Source of the DNA: DAISWL01 sp036826375
GTDB lineage: Bacteria > Patescibacteriota > Saccharimonadia > Saccharimonadales > HK-STAS-PATE-42
DNA length: 24,293 nucleotides
Assembly (NCBI GenBank): GCA_036826375.1
Contig: DAISWL010000011.1
Span: 1 to 24,293 of the forward strand
Direction: 5' to 3'
Shown here: piece by piece, positions 17,401 to 24,205 of the stretch
How the letters are laid out: each line of letters opens with the position of its first letter
Numbering within the stretch: position 1 is the stretch's first letter
Notes under the pieces: model-generated
What the model was told of the DNA's origin: nothing
Seen by the model: the letters and a program-made list of their open reading frames with translations, nothing else
The model's database searches: none
Program-made: the position numbers and the translations under genes

Positions 17401-17836
17401 TAGCGAGCCCTTGAAGAGCAATATCATCACCTTCAACACTTAGCATACCTCCACCAGAGTTGTCTATTTGTATGCGAATAACCGCATTGATCGATCCGGG
17501 CCACGATTGACTGCCTGACTGACTATCAGATTGTGTAAAACCATCAACAATAACTCTCTGAGTAATAACTAAGGGGCTTAGCAGCGATATGGTCTGGTCA
17601 CCAATCCCGGGTATAGAAAAAACGATACTGTCTTGATCATCGGGATTACCATTATTATTAGCATCTGCGACAGCCTGACGTAGACTGCCAGAACCACTAT
17701 CCGACGTATTGGTCACTGAAAATATCTGAGAAGCAGCCATTACGCGTTTTGGTTGTATAAAATTCAGCATGCCAATCATAAGTATAGTAATCACAAGATA
17801 TAACCATAAAAAGTTAAAAAGCTTTTGCTTTTGCAT
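14414..17836 (-). CDS. Secreted right-handed beta-helix surface protein with C-terminal CARDB/DUF11-like modules
   Basis: This large exported protein (about 1140 aa) has no recognised enzymatic motif. A signal peptide (hydrophobic FLWLYLVITILMIGMLNF, then RVMAAS) is followed by NTSDSGSGSLRQAVADAN, the common opening of bacterial beta-helix surface proteins. Repeated turns carry IGGxxxxxRN-type motifs over roughly residues 50-470. The second half holds three Ig-like modules (SDLQIIQSINKEP; NLSASVRGTN; a last one starting TTRTAADVAYV), each ending in a DPDF or DPDT segment. The frame is open to 17893, overlapping the upstream stop. I choose ATG 17836 because GGAG precedes it by five bases and the signal peptide then starts the protein. 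No sortase motif or C-terminal membrane anchor is visible. Adhesin or surface-layer component is the likely role. Confidence 0.75.
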   Translation of the reverse strand: MQKQKLFNFLWLYLVITILMIGMLNFIQPKRVMAASQIFSVTNTSDSGSGSLRQAVADANNNGNPDDQDSIVFSIPGIGDQTISLLSPLVITQRVIVDGFTQSDSQSGSQSWPGSINAVIRIQIDNSGGGMLSVEGDDIALQGLAIYGSHRQDVIVKHSKNFSLTGSNIGMDSSGFRGRSYFISSTEHNDWSHIELIGTNNARIGGSNPAERNIMGYCASSCVKLSGDTTSDTVNTYILGNNFGVGADNITNISRTTLGFNPSAVSVFIDSGTKQTHIGGLNGGDRNVFSHTVGNHIYARDSTDLTIQGNLLSMAFYYSESASSILLEGVSGALIGGDSPEASNTIVGRPTQLEMAMHPIRGLTITDSASGTSSHDIIVKGNRFGVLDDQTTLFENGSGIVVEGHSSDVLITHNTIRDVSDKRGVVVDGYARQVAILSNSISGHSDSLGIDIGDQFAADQSDSLDTDSGPNDNLNAPGYTKIVEGASSTDITFTADWPAGDYLTEFFTNDQPATATNPGEGQYLIGSAIVNSTGNGLQEYSATVTGRGHSNITLTGTEYNKPTFSGYGSTSEFGSFGEPSKSDLQIIQSINKEPSSPYIEGMQYNLHVEIKNNGPQSLQIKHGGDLLADSLGVHVLSPGIEFNHGGNSGEIECNNIGQVKDIMAYSSADQDSRVIKCELNSSSSTKLLGSGESLSYDILFSSIKNSQQPTLNIFSTSYVPPTDPDFALIKDTVNSNSDWLNSIITTPTNNSNTIISDNIPERNLSASVRGTNSSDLIAGKTYYFDITVSNHGSLPLDISGFKGLDGAKDSLATLFLNPKLEFVNLIESPFTKSNGLLCRAGNNVEQSNIKDVFPNHLNFKQVHCYHGSSSAPIIAPGDKLTLRLRIKVISGIKSNEEVATIGVPVMHDDPDFPKVVSAISQGIDPISYSLDPNNGTIDNFNTLFSDSTDFSITTRTAADVAYVNRFGSPDLFHTYFLKPRYTFNVNFKNIGPGDIDLAPYRGKSTNEVSNSLFITLFPPQVTSVHSGTAYMSCTWRGPGSAATLGPAFSAYASYSALLCRYNGQLTSIVSGRAVLASVVYSADNYQGDLKAYTLTNIIPKDPDTMTMYRAFMTSDDPIEYLLSNRVNNVYESKISIYSPQ

Positions 17837-17876
17837 AAAAGCTCCGTCATTATGAAAACTAGTAGGATCATGATAA

Positions 17877-20195
17877 TTAATAGGATTTTGCATCTATAAT
17901 ATCTCCTGTGTTATTTTTTAACTCTATCGTGCCACTCATTTGTAATTCAGAGTTGAGTTGATTAACAATTATAGCCGGATCGTGATCACCCCGATAGCCA
18001 ATATCATCTTCAACAATCAAAATAGTCCCACCCGCCGGAATAACTGAACCAGCTGGTATACCCACATCCACACCACTTAGTGACCATCCAGTGAGATCAA
18101 CGGCTACAGTAGACTCGTTTCTAATAACAATAAATCTATCGGATGAAGAAGATCCGGCTGTAACTTGATCTATCTTAACCCGATGTTCATCGCTTAATGT
18201 TTGAGCTGGCGGCAATAGCCCAGAAGCTGAGTAATACGAATTGAGCATCTTTTTCTGCCAATCAATACTATCCGCGATTTTATCCCTTCCTCTCCTGGTG
18301 GCTGGCCAGCTAGATTGATCCTCCGACATAATCGAAATTGTATTAGAGCTGACCTCATTAAAATGGTTAGCGATGGCATCATTAGCATATAGCTGATCAG
18401 TGAGTGTCCGTAACCTTCGCATGAATAAAGATCGTAGTTCTGGGTTATTGTAAACTGCTGCCGTCAAAAAACGGCCCTGACCAATATCTTGAGAATAGTA
18501 TTCAAATGGAGACATTCTGGTGTTATTTAAAGTGTTACTAAAGCAGCTATCCATGTCCCAGTGCAACAACGACCATCGATCGGTTTTTGATGAACGTCTT
18601 AATATTGAATTGAAATTATCAAAGTGATCACTGCAACTCATAAGTGCATCAAAAGTCATATAATTTAATACTGCTGGTATATCTATGTAGTCATACAAGG
18701 CAGCCAGATGTTCACTATCATGCCTATCAGCATTTAGTAGAGAGAATAATTGATCACGCTTAGTAGTGTCTCCAGGACCTGATCGTAGGGCGTAGTATTC
18801 TTCAAATAGATCGTCATTTTGCATTTTGTTATCTTTAATCCATTCACTACCAAACTTATCAATGTATATATATGATCCAAAGAAATAACCATTCTTCTGT
18901 AGCTGAATATTTAAGGCATCCAGCTGGGGCAGCCCTGTTTTCTCTGCCACCCACCATGCGGTGGGCACTTCTCCATGTGTCTCTGAATACTGCTCTCCGT
19001 CGACATGGAACTCGTTCATCTCACGAGTAGACCCATCAACTCGAATTTTAAAACCTGATGGTAATTTAAATTTTAGACTCTTCTTTGGGTCATTGCGTGA
19101 TTGTAACCCCTTAACTCGCACCTTGGTATTGTCATAAACGATATCGTTATAAACAACAACTACTTCAAAATACATATCATCATGAGTGTGGTTTGTGACC
19201 ATATCGGTATAACTTAAATCATCCATAAAGTAATCTAATACAGGCACAGTGCTGGTAAGTCCGTTAGGCTTAATATAATAACCAAGATAGTTCCTAGAAT
19301 CATCACTAGATGGAACGCTACTTGTGTTAAGTCCGTTGTCGGCACTAACCTTATAGCGCACTAATGTTCTTTCTGAAACTCCTGGTATAGTAGCAGAGTA
19401 AATACCATCACCATTAGTTTGATCGCCATTAACTCCATTGTCGTTCATGTTAACAGTAATTTCGGCATCAAAATTTAATTTGTAAGTAAGGGTAGCGTGT
19501 TCAGCCAGTGCACCCACAACCTGAGCACTAATCGTTACATCCTGTCCACTACTTATGGAGTGTGGCTCGGTAACATTACTAATGCTTGGGCCTCCAGATC
19601 CAGCAGTGCTATTAACACTCCCGGGCGTGCCTCCGTTAGTTAAGCTACCTCCCCACGAAGCTGCTAGGGAATTATCTAAAGCTGGAGACTTCAACTCTAA
19701 ACTAGGGCCAGATCCATCGGGACTTGTTGGCCATGGAGCCTTATCACTATAGCTTATGGAATCTATAGTAGTGCCATTTTGATCAATAAGAGTGACCGTT
19801 TCTCCACTGTTGGATAAATTAGAAGGAGCATACTGTGCGATTGAAGTAACCCCATAAGTTAATAATGTCTGAGAGATACTAGGAGATACCACCAAATAGC
19901 CATGTCCAGGGATTGTGGTAGCAGCGGGAAAAGTTAAAGTTATTCCTTGAGAGAAGCTCCAGTTACCAATATCTATACTATTTAGTGAGGGGTTATATAG
20001 CTCCAGGAATTCATCATTTTGATTACCGGTTGAAGGATTATAGTGAACCTCGTTGATAACTACCGTTGAGATTGCCGAGGCGGGTTGAACATGGTAAAAA
20101 CCCACTATATAGAAAGATAACGACAATAATAATACTAAAATTAATCTTGGTTTTGTAATGCCTATGTTAAACCCTAATAACCTATATGGTCCCAT
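17877..20195 (-). CDS. Secreted CotH-kinase-family protein with two lamin-tail domains, copy A
   Basis: The protein (772 aa) has a signal peptide ending QPASA, then a lamin-tail domain opening STVVINEVHYNPSTGN, then an Ig-like module (NVTEPHSISSGQDVTISAQV to RYKVSADNG), then a CotH-type kinase domain, then a second lamin-tail domain (DQVTAGSSSSDRFIVIRNES) reaching the C-terminus. In the kinase part KVRVKGLQSRNDPKKSLKFK, FGSYIYIDKFGSEW and LLHWDMDSCF match CotH signatures, the last being a likely metal-binding Asp pair. Bacillus CotH is an atypical protein kinase of spore coat proteins; an extracytoplasmic kinase here is inference. Residues from the signal-peptide end to about 330 are identical to copy B, while the kinase part is strongly diverged. 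The beta-helix protein gene follows 40 bases downstream and may be its partner or substrate. Confidence 0.8.
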   Translation of the reverse strand: MGPYRLLGFNIGITKPRLILVLLLSLSFYIVGFYHVQPASAISTVVINEVHYNPSTGNQNDEFLELYNPSLNSIDIGNWSFSQGITLTFPAATTIPGHGYLVVSPSISQTLLTYGVTSIAQYAPSNLSNSGETVTLIDQNGTTIDSISYSDKAPWPTSPDGSGPSLELKSPALDNSLAASWGGSLTNGGTPGSVNSTAGSGGPSISNVTEPHSISSGQDVTISAQVVGALAEHATLTYKLNFDAEITVNMNDNGVNGDQTNGDGIYSATIPGVSERTLVRYKVSADNGLNTSSVPSSDDSRNYLGYYIKPNGLTSTVPVLDYFMDDLSYTDMVTNHTHDDMYFEVVVVYNDIVYDNTKVRVKGLQSRNDPKKSLKFKLPSGFKIRVDGSTREMNEFHVDGEQYSETHGEVPTAWWVAEKTGLPQLDALNIQLQKNGYFFGSYIYIDKFGSEWIKDNKMQNDDLFEEYYALRSGPGDTTKRDQLFSLLNADRHDSEHLAALYDYIDIPAVLNYMTFDALMSCSDHFDNFNSILRRSSKTDRWSLLHWDMDSCFSNTLNNTRMSPFEYYSQDIGQGRFLTAAVYNNPELRSLFMRRLRTLTDQLYANDAIANHFNEVSSNTISIMSEDQSSWPATRRGRDKIADSIDWQKKMLNSYYSASGLLPPAQTLSDEHRVKIDQVTAGSSSSDRFIVIRNESTVAVDLTGWSLSGVDVGIPAGSVIPAGGTILIVEDDIGYRGDHDPAIIVNQLNSELQMSGTIELKNNTGDIIDAKSY
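19207..20088. repeat. 882-bp duplicated segment, copy in CotH A
   Basis: This block matches 22545-23426 at a constant offset of 3338 bases with no difference found where I compared them, and the encoded residues (from QPASA to LSYT) are the same. Identity stops sharply on both sides, within coding sequence and in the same reading frame. Confidence 0.92.
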
Positions 20196-20203
20196 GATTA
20201 GTT

Positions 20204-20212
20204 ATTATAACA
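20204..20212 (-). promoter_or_regulatory. Extended -10 promoter for CotH copy A
   Basis: The minus strand reads TGTTATAAT (20212 to 20204), an extended -10, only eight bases before the ATG at 20195. There is no Shine-Dalgarno and no clear -35. It implies a leaderless mRNA and lets copy A be expressed independently of the genes beyond the IS. Confidence 0.5.
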
Positions 20213-20297
20213 GACTACAATATAACCCTAAAAGCAACTTTTCTAGCTACAGGCAAAAACGGAGAGATTTTCATCCTAATTCCCCGCCGTTAGCTTC

Positions 20298-20329
20298 CAA
20301 TAAGTAATATCTCTAGGCGTCACTTATTG
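20298..20329. repeat. 8-bp inverted repeat in the gap between CotH copy A and the IS
   Basis: CAATAAGT (20298-20305) and ACTTATTG (20322-20329) are separated by 16 bases. It could be an operator or a loose hairpin upstream of the copy A promoter. Nothing else is recognisable in 20213-20376. Confidence 0.3.
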
Positions 20330-20377
20330 CTATATAAATAAATGGGGGAAAGTTAGTTAAGAACTAAATTTAGGCTA

Positions 20378-21169
20378 ATACGCAAATAATGGTTGTTTTA
20401 CTCCCCTGTAGCTCCTCTGATAAAATTAAAAATCATTTTAGTTTTTAGCTTTTTGGATAAGCTTCTATGGCTGTTTAGGGCCCCTTTTAGATTTGAAAAG
20501 TAACCTTCAATTCTATTATTGGTTTTGGGTATGTTTAGATCTGAATGTTCTTCAAAAGTAAACAGGTTATCTAGGTTTCTAACTAAACTATGGTATGCTG
20601 ATCTAGTTCTTTGATGGGTGTATCTTAATCTATTGCTGTTTAGGCTTAGCTCTCTTTCGTTAAGCCATTCTCTGTTTGTGAGGTACCATTTGATCTAAAA
20701 GGTACTTAAACTCTTTCTTGGTGGAGCTTTTTAAGTTTAGGGTTATCGTTTTTAATTGCTTGTTGGGTTCTAGTCTAGGATTGTTGGTTAGATATCTTTT
20801 AACTATGGCTACTTGATGGAACTGACAGTACTGGACGGCTAGTCCTAACGCTTCTAGGGTATTCTTAAGCCCTGGCATAATATCTATCACTACAGCCTTT
20901 ACATTAAGCTTAAGATTAACATTCATGGAATGGATAGCGGCATGATAATCTAGTTTTGTTTCGTAGCCTTCAAACAGGTGGAAGTAGCTGGGTATCCCGT
21001 TGGAGCCGAGGGATAACATTAATCCATAGTCTCTACCGAAGTGAGTAGCATCTAGGTGTTGTACGGGGCTAATCTCTAACGTTTCTTTTTTGATACCAGG
21101 ACTATGTTTATTTATTATTCCCCATATAGTTCTATTGCTGAGCTTAAGCAACAACCATTTTTTGCGTAT
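20378..21169 (-). mobile_element. Decayed insertion sequence of about 0.79 kb with terminal inverted repeats
   Basis: The ends carry a near-perfect 20-bp inverted repeat, ATACGCAAANAATGGTTGTT. The left copy (20378-20397) has T at N, and the right copy (complement of 21150-21169) has A. A broken DDE transposase gene fills the space, its stop codon abutting the left repeat. I see no convincing target duplication in the flanks. It lies between the two CotH paralogues. The IS family cannot be named with certainty; the transposase resembles the IS256-like type with a C-x-FHQ motif. Confidence 0.7.
20398..21154 (-). pseudogene. Frameshifted DDE transposase
   Basis: The first part (21154 to about 20662) reads LSNRTIWGIINKH, then LDATHFGRDYGL (first Asp), VVIDIMPGLKNTL (second Asp) and VQYCQFHQVAIVKRYLTNNP, and is cut short by a stop at about 20660. 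Shifting the frame by one base at the AAA run near 20689-20691 restores a continuous protein: LLDQ, then WYLTNREWLNERELSLNSNR, and later PKTNNRIEGYFSNLKGAL (Glu of the DDE triad), ending FIRGATGE at 20398. So a single inserted A explains the break. The usual N-terminal zinc-binding region is missing: the in-frame sequence upstream meets a stop inside or near the right inverted repeat, and the only in-frame start is a TTG. The enzyme should be inactive. Two TAARCTTA words occur inside (20732, 20905). Confidence 0.8.
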
Positions 21170-21214
21170 AGTTCATAGCTTGGTCTCACTTAAAAGTTAA
21201 GGTTCAGATTTTAA

Positions 21215-23506
21215 TTAATATGAAGCCGAATCTATTATAGTCCCCAAATTGGATTTCAGCTCTAGTGAACCAGAATTATTTAGATTATCAGAAAACTGAC
21301 CCAATACATAAGCTGGCGGGTTTAAAGCTCTAAAGTCGTTGTCACTTCTTACTATAAATGCTGACCCACCGGGCGGTATTACAGCACCAGACGGGAAGGT
21401 AAAATTGATTTGACTGATACTCCAACTAGATATATCTACTGCGTTTTCGCTATTATTATGAATTTTTATAAACTCATCCCCCGGTACCAGACTTGCTGAA
21501 ACTTGTTCAAATCTAATTTGTGATTCATCTGTAGGAGATTGTGAAGTGGGTATGCCCCAGGGGGTAGAATAATGTTCTTGCATTAGAATTGAGATCCAAT
21601 TCATAAACTTAATATTATCATCATAGGTATGCCTCCACGGCTCCGCCCATTTAGAGTTATCTTCTGAGCTCAGGTCAGCATATTGGTTATGAAGCTCTGT
21701 ATATTTAGAAATCATTTCTCCATTAGTATAAAATTTGTCTACTAAAGTTCGTAACCTTCTGTAGTACGCCTGACGTAATCCTGTGTCGTCGTATATTGCA
21801 TTAAAAAAGAAATTCGAATGCCCTTCTGGATATAGGGTATCGTATCCGTTGATTGTTGTTTTAGGGCTATATACTTTGAAATCACCATCAGAGTCCCAGG
21901 GCAACAACTCCCATCTTTGCGTGGTAGACTCTCTATAATATATGACATTCCTATCTGCACTAGTATCGAAGTGTTGAACTATCGCACTCCACGCCATGAG
22001 ATTAATAAGCGCTGGTATATTATTTCTATCGTACACCGTGTTTAATCTTGAGGGACTATTCCTATTATTAGCCTCGAGAACATTGCGCCATTCGTTCTTA
22101 TCTAAATCATCCTGTGTACCAGAAATGTAGTTTGAGAAATCTTCGTAAATCAAACCCTCATCCAAGCCTTTGTCGGCCCTCCACTGTTTTTCATACTTAT
22201 CTACAATTAAATAAGACCCTTGAAACTCACCATTTTTTTGCACACGATAAAGCTCTGTTTCTGGATGAGTTAATCCGGATTCCTTAGCTGACCACCAAAC
22301 CAAAGGAACTCTAGCAGCATCGGCACTGTATTGATTACCGTTCAAATGAAACTCATCTACAGGGTTACCAATACCGCTAAAATCAACTTGGTATCCACTA
22401 GGTAACTTAAGTTTAAAGCTCTTTTTAGAATGATAGAGTGTATTATTGCCTTTTAAACGAATCTGAGATGAATCCCACACTGTGTCGTCATAAATTAATA
22501 CCGCTGGGTAGTACTGAGTAGTACTTAGTCCATCTACCATTAATGTATAACTTAAATCATCCATAAAGTAATCTAATACAGGCACAGTGCTGGTAAGTCC
22601 GTTAGGCTTAATATAATAACCAAGATAGTTCCTAGAATCATCACTAGATGGAACGCTACTTGTGTTAAGTCCGTTGTCGGCACTAACCTTATAGCGCACT
22701 AATGTTCTTTCTGAAACTCCTGGTATAGTAGCAGAGTAAATACCATCACCATTAGTTTGATCGCCATTAACTCCATTGTCGTTCATGTTAACAGTAATTT
22801 CGGCATCAAAATTTAATTTGTAAGTAAGGGTAGCGTGTTCAGCCAGTGCACCCACAACCTGAGCACTAATCGTTACATCCTGTCCACTACTTATGGAGTG
22901 TGGCTCGGTAACATTACTAATGCTTGGGCCTCCAGATCCAGCAGTGCTATTAACACTCCCGGGCGTGCCTCCGTTAGTTAAGCTACCTCCCCACGAAGCT
23001 GCTAGGGAATTATCTAAAGCTGGAGACTTCAACTCTAAACTAGGGCCAGATCCATCGGGACTTGTTGGCCATGGAGCCTTATCACTATAGCTTATGGAAT
23101 CTATAGTAGTGCCATTTTGATCAATAAGAGTGACCGTTTCTCCACTGTTGGATAAATTAGAAGGAGCATACTGTGCGATTGAAGTAACCCCATAAGTTAA
23201 TAATGTCTGAGAGATACTAGGAGATACCACCAAATAGCCATGTCCAGGGATTGTGGTAGCAGCGGGAAAAGTTAAAGTTATTCCTTGAGAGAAGCTCCAG
23301 TTACCAATATCTATACTATTTAGTGAGGGGTTATATAGCTCCAGGAATTCATCATTTTGATTACCGGTTGAAGGATTATAGTGAACCTCGTTGATAACTA
23401 CCGTTGAGATTGCCGAGGCGGGTTGAGGACTAAAAATGAACATTAATGTCATGGTAAATGTTAGAATTAAAATCAAAGCTAATGTAATACTCTTTTTTGT
23501 AATCAT
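21215..23506 (-). CDS. Secreted CotH-kinase-family protein with two lamin-tail domains, copy B
   Basis: This 763-aa paralogue of copy A has the same order of parts: signal peptide (hydrophobic LALILILTFTMTLMFIF, ending QPASA), lamin-tail domain, Ig-like module, CotH-type kinase domain and C-terminal lamin-tail domain (FEQVSASLVPGDEFIKIHNN). The kinase part shows QIRLKGNNTLYHSKKSFKLK, FQGSYLIVDKYEKQW and LLPWDSDGDF, so the candidate catalytic and metal residues are kept although the domain has diverged from copy A. The first 330 or so residues after the signal core are identical to copy A. The ATG at 23506 has only a distant AAAGGA upstream. It is separated from copy A by the decayed IS. Extracytoplasmic protein phosphorylation is the family-based expectation; the substrate is unknown. 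Confidence 0.8.
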   Translation of the reverse strand: MITKKSITLALILILTFTMTLMFIFSPQPASAISTVVINEVHYNPSTGNQNDEFLELYNPSLNSIDIGNWSFSQGITLTFPAATTIPGHGYLVVSPSISQTLLTYGVTSIAQYAPSNLSNSGETVTLIDQNGTTIDSISYSDKAPWPTSPDGSGPSLELKSPALDNSLAASWGGSLTNGGTPGSVNSTAGSGGPSISNVTEPHSISSGQDVTISAQVVGALAEHATLTYKLNFDAEITVNMNDNGVNGDQTNGDGIYSATIPGVSERTLVRYKVSADNGLNTSSVPSSDDSRNYLGYYIKPNGLTSTVPVLDYFMDDLSYTLMVDGLSTTQYYPAVLIYDDTVWDSSQIRLKGNNTLYHSKKSFKLKLPSGYQVDFSGIGNPVDEFHLNGNQYSADAARVPLVWWSAKESGLTHPETELYRVQKNGEFQGSYLIVDKYEKQWRADKGLDEGLIYEDFSNYISGTQDDLDKNEWRNVLEANNRNSPSRLNTVYDRNNIPALINLMAWSAIVQHFDTSADRNVIYYRESTTQRWELLPWDSDGDFKVYSPKTTINGYDTLYPEGHSNFFFNAIYDDTGLRQAYYRRLRTLVDKFYTNGEMISKYTELHNQYADLSSEDNSKWAEPWRHTYDDNIKFMNWISILMQEHYSTPWGIPTSQSPTDESQIRFEQVSASLVPGDEFIKIHNNSENAVDISSWSISQINFTFPSGAVIPPGGSAFIVRSDNDFRALNPPAYVLGQFSDNLNNSGSLELKSNLGTIIDSASY
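22545..23426. repeat. 882-bp duplicated segment, copy in CotH B
   Basis: Partner of 19207-20088, in the same orientation. It encodes the end of the signal peptide, the first lamin-tail domain and the Ig-like module of copy B. The bases just outside (ACCATTAAT against ACCATATCG on one side, GAGG against GAAC on the other) differ. Confidence 0.92.
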
Positions 23507-23566
23507 AGTTTGTACCGGTTGGATCCTTTCGTTTGAATATTAAAGCCTAAATAAGATTTCATTAGC

Positions 23567-24205
23567 TTACTCTAATCTAATCCCCAAGAGCCAATCTCTT
23601 AAATCATTGTTATTGTGGTCTAGTATATCGCTATCTACCGAGTTTGCTATTGTCATACTCGCTATATACATGTCGCCAACTTTAGTAATTGCAGACCTAG
23701 AAGCTTTATCAATTATAATATCGTTTTCATTAACATATTTGTATGAATTCATTAGGGATGTATATTTACTATCTCTTTCCGTTTTATCGCTATAGTTTCT
23801 AATAGTTAATTGAACCACGTACGATATATCGTCACCAGATCCAGAAGTTTCAGCTGTAAAACCGCATATTGTAACTTTGTTTTTATCTTTTTCTTCGGTT
23901 TGAGCTAGCTCCTGCAGGCCTATTATCTTTAGGCCTATTATCTTTGACAGTGCCTCGGTATTAATTCCCTTGCAACTAACGTGGTTTGAATTTGAATGTT
24001 TCAATGTGGTGTTTGGCTCGTTTAAAATTGTCTCAAAATCATCTTGGTGAGGCTGGTTATTAATATGGTTTATAGATGGATGCTTAAACAATAATAAATA
24101 TATGGTATATATAACAACTGTTAGCAAGATGGTTACTCCGATATTTAGAGCTAATCTTTTTTTGTTATACATATGTTTTGTAAAAAAATTTCTATATTTA
24201 ACCAT
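23567..24205 (-). CDS. Membrane-anchored hypothetical protein
   Basis: I do not recognise this 212-aa protein. It has a basic N-terminus, one membrane segment (NIGVTILLTVVIYTIYLLLF, about 21-40), then a soluble, probably outside domain with two cysteines (VSCKG and TICGF) about 35 residues apart that could form a disulfide. A 15-bp tandem duplication (23916-23945) repeats KIIGL twice. Its ATG overlaps the stop of the upstream gene (TAATG), so translation is probably coupled; ATG 24172 (MYNKKR) is an alternative start. It precedes CotH copy B by 60 bases on the same strand, so it may belong to the same exported-protein operon. Confidence 0.6.
   Translation of the reverse strand: MVKYRNFFTKHMYNKKRLALNIGVTILLTVVIYTIYLLLFKHPSINHINNQPHQDDFETILNEPNTTLKHSNSNHVSCKGINTEALSKIIGLKIIGLQELAQTEEKDKNKVTICGFTAETSGSGDDISYVVQLTIRNYSDKTERDSKYTSLMNSYKYVNENDIIIDKASRSAITKVGDMYIASMTIANSVDSDILDHNNNDLRDWLLGIRLE

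Noticed and set aside
19555..19752. Open frame on the plus strand conserved in two copies (also 22893-23090)
   Set aside because: It is conserved only because it lies within the 882-bp duplicated block; the opposite strand carries the clear lamin-tail coding sequence.
20360..21185. Target-site duplication of the IS
   Set aside because: The bases outside the two inverted repeats (ATTTAGGCT and AGTTCATAG) do not match convincingly.
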